64,000 bases of DNA, taken from the NCBI GenBank assembly GCA_905182195.1, contig CAJJAW010000002.1, positions 186,001 to 250,000 on the forward strand. The letters are read 5' to 3'. Position numbers and translations under genes: made by a program. Every line of letters starts with the position of its first letter. Positions within the stretch are counted from its first letter, which is position 1. This DNA is from Alphaproteobacteria bacterium UBA4588. GTDB lineage: Bacteria; Pseudomonadota; Alphaproteobacteria; Rhodobacterales; Rhodobacteraceae. Under the pieces are notes generated by a model. It was not told where the DNA came from and searched no databases. It saw nothing but the letters and a program-made list of their open reading frames with translations. Below, one piece after another: positions 59,468-64,000 of the stretch.

Positions 59468-59619
59468 GATATCAGGTCCTGTTTTGATCTTGTGCCACAC
59501 GTACTACCGCTAGGCCCATACCGAATTGGACCGGATCATATAAAGCCAAGCGGGCCACACGCGCATTTAATTAAGGCGCGTATAGCGAGTTTTTCTGAAG
59601 TTGCAAAGTGATTCTAGAC

Positions 59620-60396
59620 TTACTTATCCCGAAAATGCGGCTCGCGTTTTTCTATAAAGGCTGACATACCCTCTTTTTGATCCTCGGTTGCAAACATCGA
59701 ATGAAAAACCCGGCGCTCAAACAACAGGCCCTCTGATAATGTTGTCTCATAAGATCTATTCACAGCGTCTTTTGCGGCCACAGTGGAAAGTTGAGATTTT
59801 TCAGCTATTTTAGCAGCCACTTCGAGCGCAACCTCCATTAAGCGCTTAACCGGTACAACACGGCTAACAAGCCCTGATCTCTCAGCTTCTTCAGCATCCA
59901 TGAATCGCCCAGTCAGATTCATATCCATTGCCTTAGACTTGCCTACAAAGCGGGTCAGCCGCTGAGTGCCGCCAATGCCTGCAATAACACCAAGGTTAAT
60001 TTCAGGCTGGCCAAACTTCGCATTTTCAGCACAGATGATAAAATCACACATCATCGCCAATTCACAACCACCACCCAGCGCGTAGCCAGAAACGGCTGCT
60101 ATAACGGGTTTTTTCGCAATCTGAATTGGCATCATGCTCGCACCAAATAAATCACCAGTAACAACTTCAACAAAAGATTTTTCTGCCATTTCGGTTATAT
60201 CAGCGCCAGCAGCAAAAGCCTTTTCAGATCCAGTGATAACCATGCAGCGCACTTTATCGTTGGCCTCAGCTTGAATTACAGCATCACCAAGTTCAGCAAC
60301 TAGTTGACTATTCAAAGCATTAAGAGCCGTTGGGCGGTTTAATTTTATTACACAGATGTGATCTGCTATTTCGACAATGATTGTCTCATAAGCCAT
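59620..60396 (-). CDS. enoyl-CoA hydratase
   Basis: A 258-aa crotonase-family enzyme that hydrates trans-2-enoyl-CoA in beta-oxidation. The oxyanion hole is formed by AFAAGADITEM and ALGGGCELAMMCDF, and catalytic glutamates are expected at GCELA and GQPEINLGVIAGIGGTQRL, both present. The C-terminal EKREPHFRDK matches mitochondrial-type ECHS1/short-chain hydratase. It is isolated from other fatty-acid genes, although the thiolase elsewhere in the window could share the pathway. Confidence 0.94.
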   Translation of the reverse strand: MAYETIIVEIADHICVIKLNRPTALNALNSQLVAELGDAVIQAEANDKVRCMVITGSEKAFAAGADITEMAEKSFVEVVTGDLFGASMMPIQIAKKPVIAAVSGYALGGGCELAMMCDFIICAENAKFGQPEINLGVIAGIGGTQRLTRFVGKSKAMDMNLTGRFMDAEEAERSGLVSRVVPVKRLMEVALEVAAKIAEKSQLSTVAAKDAVNRSYETTLSEGLLFERRVFHSMFATEDQKEGMSAFIEKREPHFRDK

Positions 60397-60459
60397 GCTT
60401 GGCCCCTGAATTGCTTCTTTAAGATAATAACGCCTATCAGGTTCACATTCGATAGCAAG

Positions 60460-61311
60460 TTATCTTTGACAGATTGGACAGTAGAAGCTGGATCGCCCCA
60501 CTTGAGTGACACGCTTAATAACACCAGTGCACTCATCGCTTGCGCAGGGCAAACCTTCCCGGTCATAAACTTGGAAATTGTGTTGGAAGTAACCTAATTC
60601 ACCACCAGTTTGACGATAATCTTTAAGACTTGAGCCTCCTGCCAAAATGGCCTCTTCAAGGACCTCTCGAATAATGGGTAAAATTTTGCCAATACGGGAC
60701 TTGGAAAGCCCCCCCGCCTTATACATTGGTAAAATCTTGGCGCGGTAAAGCACTTCACAGACATATATATTGCCAAGTCCTGCAATGATTCTTTGGTCCA
60801 AAAGCAATGATTTTATTGGAGCGGTTTTCCCTGCGAACGCAGATATGAGGTAAGCTTCATCAAAAGAATTGCCTAAAGGCTCCGGCCCAAGTGATGCCAA
60901 GAGCTTATGTTGCTCCACAGCCGCCGTGACTGCCAAATCCATCATGCCAAAACGGCGGGCATCGTTGAAGGTGATCCGCGCATTATTTTCCATATGAAGC
61001 ACGACATGGTCATGTTTTTCAACTGCAGGGTGGTCTAGAAAAAATTGGCCGAGCTGAATACCAGACACCAACATCCGACCAGACATTCCAAGATGCACAA
61101 TTAATGTTTCATCCGAATCCAGATCAATGAGGATATATTTTGACCTGCGACGCAATCCAAGAACCCGCGCACCGGTTAAGCGGTCTGCCAAATTCGGTGG
61201 GAAGGGCCAGCGCAAATCAGGGCGGTTAACATCAGCCTTAGCAATCAATTGATTTTTCATGGCGGGTTCCAGTCCGCGGCGGACTGTCTCAACTTCTGGT
61301 AATTCGGGCAT
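60460..61311 (-). CDS. mutM: formamidopyrimidine-DNA glycosylase
   Basis: A 283-aa Fpg/MutM that removes 8-oxoguanine and formamidopyrimidines and nicks abasic sites. The N-terminal [13 protein letters not shown] provides the Schiff-base Pro and catalytic Glu; [23 protein letters not shown] has the Lys and H2TH approach, and [18 protein letters not shown] the helix-two-turn-helix. The C-terminal zinc finger has CASDEC and CPICQ cysteines. Divergent from ubiE. Confidence 0.96.
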   Translation of the reverse strand: MPELPEVETVRRGLEPAMKNQLIAKADVNRPDLRWPFPPNLADRLTGARVLGLRRRSKYILIDLDSDETLIVHLGMSGRMLVSGIQLGQFFLDHPAVEKHDHVVLHMENNARITFNDARRFGMMDLAVTAAVEQHKLLASLGPEPLGNSFDEAYLISAFAGKTAPIKSLLLDQRIIAGLGNIYVCEVLYRAKILPMYKAGGLSKSRIGKILPIIREVLEEAILAGGSSLKDYRQTGGELGYFQHNFQVYDREGLPCASDECTGVIKRVTQVGRSSFYCPICQR

Positions 61312-61396
61312 CTAAACGCTTCCTTATGGTAGTTCACATTGTATCAGCCGTTCCGCACATTATAAGGGGTGCTATACACACAAAAGGGTCTGTCCT

Positions 61397-62149
61397 ATGC
61401 AAGGCACTGCTGAGCAAACAACACACTTTGGTTTCGAAACCGTTCCAGAGGCCGAAAAGGCTGGCAAAGTGCAGAACGTTTTTACTTCTGTTGCCAGTAA
61501 ATACGACATTATGAATGATATCATGAGCGTGGGCATTCATCGTATTTGGAAAGAAGCTATGATGGATTGGTTGGCCCCAAGGCCTGGCCAAAGGCTGCTC
61601 GATGTTGCAGGTGGCACCGGCGATATTAGCTTCAAATTCCTGAAGCGTGCTGGTTCTGGGCATGCCACTGTGCTTGATATAACTGAAAACATGCTAATTG
61701 AAGGTCGCAAACGCGCAGAAACCGATCAAATTCTAGATAGTTTGGATTGGATAGTAGGTGACGCAATGTCCCTGCCCTTTGCCGACAACAGCTTTGATGT
61801 TTACACTATAAGCTTCGGCATCCGCAACGTCACGCAACCGCAAGAAGCGCTGAATGAAGCTTTTCGGATTTTGCGGCCCGGCGGGCGTTTGATGGTACTG
61901 GAATTCAGTCAAATTCCAGTACCCTTAGCGCAAAAAGCCTACGATCTTTACTCGTTCAATGTGATTCCAACTATGGGAAAACTGATCACAAATGATCGTA
62001 GTAGCTACCAATATCTAGTCGAATCGATTCGTAAATTCCCCGATCAAGAAACTTTTCTCAGCATGGTGCAGCATGCTGGGTTCAAAAATACTAGCTATCG
62101 AAACCTATCACTTGGTATTGCGGCACTTCATTCAGGTTGGAAAGTTTAG
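61397..62149 (+). CDS. ubiE: ubiquinone/menaquinone methyltransferase UbiE
   Basis: A 250-aa C-methyltransferase in ubiquinone synthesis. The motif I AdoMet site is [16 protein letters not shown], and the UbiE signatures [17 protein letters not shown] near the N-terminus and [34 protein letters not shown] are clear. Normal length. The stop touches the ubiB start (62150) with no gap, so quinone genes are translated together. Divergent from mutM with an 85-bp shared promoter region. Confidence 0.96.
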   Translation: MQGTAEQTTHFGFETVPEAEKAGKVQNVFTSVASKYDIMNDIMSVGIHRIWKEAMMDWLAPRPGQRLLDVAGGTGDISFKFLKRAGSGHATVLDITENMLIEGRKRAETDQILDSLDWIVGDAMSLPFADNSFDVYTISFGIRNVTQPQEALNEAFRILRPGGRLMVLEFSQIPVPLAQKAYDLYSFNVIPTMGKLITNDRSSYQYLVESIRKFPDQETFLSMVQHAGFKNTSYRNLSLGIAALHSGWKV

Positions 62150-63679
62150 ATGCGCGGTCCACATAATATATTTCGTTTGATCCGCACGGGCGCCACACTG
62201 GAGCGCACAGGCGCAATGAATGTTATTTTAGATGCCTATAATGCCCCTTGGGGTGTACGTCTCGGAGCAAAAGTTTTAGGCTGGCCATTCCAATGGCTTG
62301 GCTACAAGGGCGATACCACCATGCCACCGGCAACCCGCGCGCTTACAGCCTTAGGACCTGCCTACATAAAGTTTGGGCAAATTTTGTCAACTCGGCCCGA
62401 TGTGGTGGGCGAAGAGTTGGCCGTTCAGATGCGAGTGCTACAAGATAAGCTTCCCCCCTTCCCCATGGCGGACGCCAAACAGATGATTGAGGCTGAGCTT
62501 GAACAGCCCTTGGAGGGACTTTTTAGCGAATTTAGTGAACCTGTTGCAGCAGCATCCATCGCACAAGTTCACCGTGGCAAGCTAATCTCTGATGGGTCTA
62601 ATGTTGCAGTCAAAGTACTTCGCCCCGGAATTGAAAAAGCCTTTCGCCGCGACATAGATGCTTTTTACTTTGCAGCCAGAATGATTGAGACCTTAGCACC
62701 CAGCGCCCGACGTCTGCGTCCTCTGGATGTGATCGCCCACTTCGAAGGCGTGGTAATGGGAGAGCTGGACTTGAGACTAGAAAGCAGTGCGGCTGGTGAA
62801 TTCGCAGCCAACACTGAAGCCGACTTAGGATTCCAGTTGCCAAAGGTCAATTGGAACTTATCTGGCAAGAATGTAATGACAATGGACTGGGCCGAAGGCA
62901 TCTCGGCTGGAGATAATGCCGCATTGGACGCTGCGGGCCATGACCGGAGAAAAATTGGCGAACGAATCTTACAACTATTTTTATCCCACGCACTGCGCGA
63001 TGGGTTTTTCCACGCTGATTTACATCAGGGGAATATTAAAGTCGCCGCTAATGGAGATGTGATTGCTTATGATTTTGGCATCATGGGGCGCATCGATGAA
63101 TACACTCGCCGGGTCTATGCCGAAATCCTCTTTGGCTTTATCCGCCGTGATTACAAGCGCGTGGCAGAGGTGCATTTTGAAGCTGGTTATGTTCCAGCTG
63201 ATAAAGATGTCGATGAATTTGCCCGTGCACTTCGGGCCGTAGGTGAGCCAATTTTCGGTATGGACGCCACCCAAATAAGTATGGGCAAAGTTTTAACATA
63301 TCTTTTTGACGTCACAGAGCAGTTTGGTATGGAGACTCGCACAGAACTAATTTTATTACAGCGCACCATGGTTGTAGTGGAGGGAGTAGCTCGCAGCTTG
63401 CACCCTCAGATCAATATTTGGGAAGTGGCCCATCCAATTGTGGAAGATTACATCAAACAAAGCATTGGGCCCAAGGCCCTGATGAAAGATCTGTTAAAAA
63501 CTGCACGTATATTGTCGCGCTTTGGTCCCAAACTTCCACAAATGGCAGAGGCAGCACTAATTAAAACATACAACACATCTCATAAAGGCCTTAAGCGTTC
63601 CTCTCACACAAAACGTTGGTTTTTTATGGCACTTGCCTTGGGCCTATCTGTCGGCTGGATCACAGCGCAGGTACTTTGA
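62150..63679 (+). CDS. ubiB: UbiB-family ubiquinone biosynthesis kinase/ATPase
   Basis: A 509-aa ABC1/ADCK-like protein kinase-fold ATPase needed for ubiquinone synthesis. The KxGQ motif is in AYIKFGQILSTRPD; AAASIAQVHRG is the unusual Ala-rich nucleotide loop, VAVKVLRPGI has the Lys, FFHADLHQGNI the catalytic Asp, and AYDFGIMGR the DFG-like segment. A C-terminal hydrophobic helix (WFFMALALGLSVGWITAQVL) anchors it in the membrane. The usual next gene in relatives, coaBC, is absent; glmM follows after 104 bp. Confidence 0.95.
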   Translation: MRGPHNIFRLIRTGATLERTGAMNVILDAYNAPWGVRLGAKVLGWPFQWLGYKGDTTMPPATRALTALGPAYIKFGQILSTRPDVVGEELAVQMRVLQDKLPPFPMADAKQMIEAELEQPLEGLFSEFSEPVAAASIAQVHRGKLISDGSNVAVKVLRPGIEKAFRRDIDAFYFAARMIETLAPSARRLRPLDVIAHFEGVVMGELDLRLESSAAGEFAANTEADLGFQLPKVNWNLSGKNVMTMDWAEGISAGDNAALDAAGHDRRKIGERILQLFLSHALRDGFFHADLHQGNIKVAANGDVIAYDFGIMGRIDEYTRRVYAEILFGFIRRDYKRVAEVHFEAGYVPADKDVDEFARALRAVGEPIFGMDATQISMGKVLTYLFDVTEQFGMETRTELILLQRTMVVVEGVARSLHPQINIWEVAHPIVEDYIKQSIGPKALMKDLLKTARILSRFGPKLPQMAEAALIKTYNTSHKGLKRSSHTKRWFFMALALGLSVGWITAQVL

Positions 63680-63783
63680 GTTTTTAGTAATTTTGTATCA
63701 ATAACATAGATAGTAATTTGCCCACATCGGATGTATCAATTTGAAAGTGGATAATGTACTTAGTAGGCCTGAGAGGAATAAAA

Positions 63784-64000
63784 ATGAAACGTACCCTGTT
63801 TGGAACAGATGGAGTGCGCGGAACCGCGAATACTTATCCGATGACAGCAGAGACTGCGTTGCGGTTGGCGGCGGCCGCTGGGCGATATTTTAGGACAGAC
63901 AAAACGCAAGGTCATAAGGTCGTTATCGGGAAGGATACGCGGCGGTCTGGCTATATGATTGAAAGTGCATTGACTGCTGGGTTTTTGTCTACTGGAATGG
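63784..64000 (+). CDS. glmM: phosphoglucosamine mutase, 5' part only
   Basis: The first 72 codons of a phosphoglucosamine mutase cut by the window end. [20 protein letters not shown] is the signature start, and [13 protein letters not shown] is conserved. GlmM converts glucosamine-6-phosphate to glucosamine-1-phosphate for UDP-GlcNAc, which feeds peptidoglycan and lipid A. The active-site phosphoserine loop lies beyond the window. GAGAGGAATAAAA precedes the ATG. Confidence 0.93.
   Translation, partial: MKRTLFGTDGVRGTANTYPMTAETALRLAAAAGRYFRTDKTQGHKVVIGKDTRRSGYMIESALTAGFLSTGM

Overview
The window comes from an alphaproteobacterium of the order Rhodobacterales, most likely a pelagic marine Roseobacter-group organism of moderate GC (about half, by eye). 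Evidence for this: a CcrM-type GANTC methyltransferase, the petABC cytochrome bc1 operon, C4-pathway hemA, a DUF721/DsbA pair next to mutY, the KdtA-like/LpxK pair next to PmbA and an inositol-phosphatase-family gene, and short small-protein families typical of roseobacters. No tRNA, rRNA, insertion sequence, prophage or CRISPR array was seen. This is chromosomal core with small accessory inserts.

Layout. 1-8 kb: aminotransferase, amidase, UbiH-type hydroxylase, then a leftward run encoding a small secreted protein, a membrane-anchored winged-helix protein, exonuclease III, a YbbN-like thioredoxin, a Lon-N-domain protein and a Trm112-like protein. 7.6-12.6 kb: secreted protein, RNase HII, CcrM, MutY, DUF721 and a DsbA-family protein. 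12.6-16.9 kb: LpxK, Kdo transferase-like protein, IMPase-family phosphatase, PmbA. 17-20 kb: inositol dehydrogenase-like protein, RidA, DUF1028, GST. 20.4-23.2 kb: bc1 complex. 23.2-26.6 kb: thiamine ABC transporter (thiBPQ) under a TPP riboswitch. 26.7-31.7 kb: chorismate synthase, copper chaperone, RNase R, lytic transglycosylase. 31.7-34.8 kb: frameshifted dnaE2. 34.9-37.9 kb: thiolase, cytochrome c, ALA synthase. 38.1-42.3 kb: a damaged stretch (idi, yaaA, 3' end of recQ, a thioesterase remnant). 42.3-51.2 kb: transporter, MepA, VUT family, an arfB leader RNA candidate plus arfB, a phospho-lyase/kinase pair, NAD salvage (pncA, pncB), TrhO. 51.5-59.5 kb: gyrB, a broken lysE, recF, dnaN, dnaA, rpsT. 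59.6-64 kb: enoyl-CoA hydratase, mutM, ubiE, ubiB and the start of glmM.

Themes. Genome maintenance is strongly represented (mutY, mutM, xth, recF, recQ, dnaE2, rnhB, dnaA, dnaN, gyrB, ccrM). Respiration and quinone synthesis recur (ubiH, ubiE, ubiB, petABC, cytochrome c, hemA, PCuAC).

The most interesting non-coding element is at about 45.46-45.65 kb, just upstream of the ribosome-rescue gene arfB. It has a 16-nt stretch that should be perfectly complementary to the 16S rRNA 3' end, a GTG-started 18-codon ORF at ideal spacing, a perfect hairpin and a strong terminator. GANTC sites cluster upstream of both ccrM and dnaA, which suggests methylation-linked cell-cycle control. At least eight single- or double-base indels fall between 38.48 and 39.74 kb and break three neighbouring genes at once. 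This is either a locally poor sequence or a patch of gene decay.
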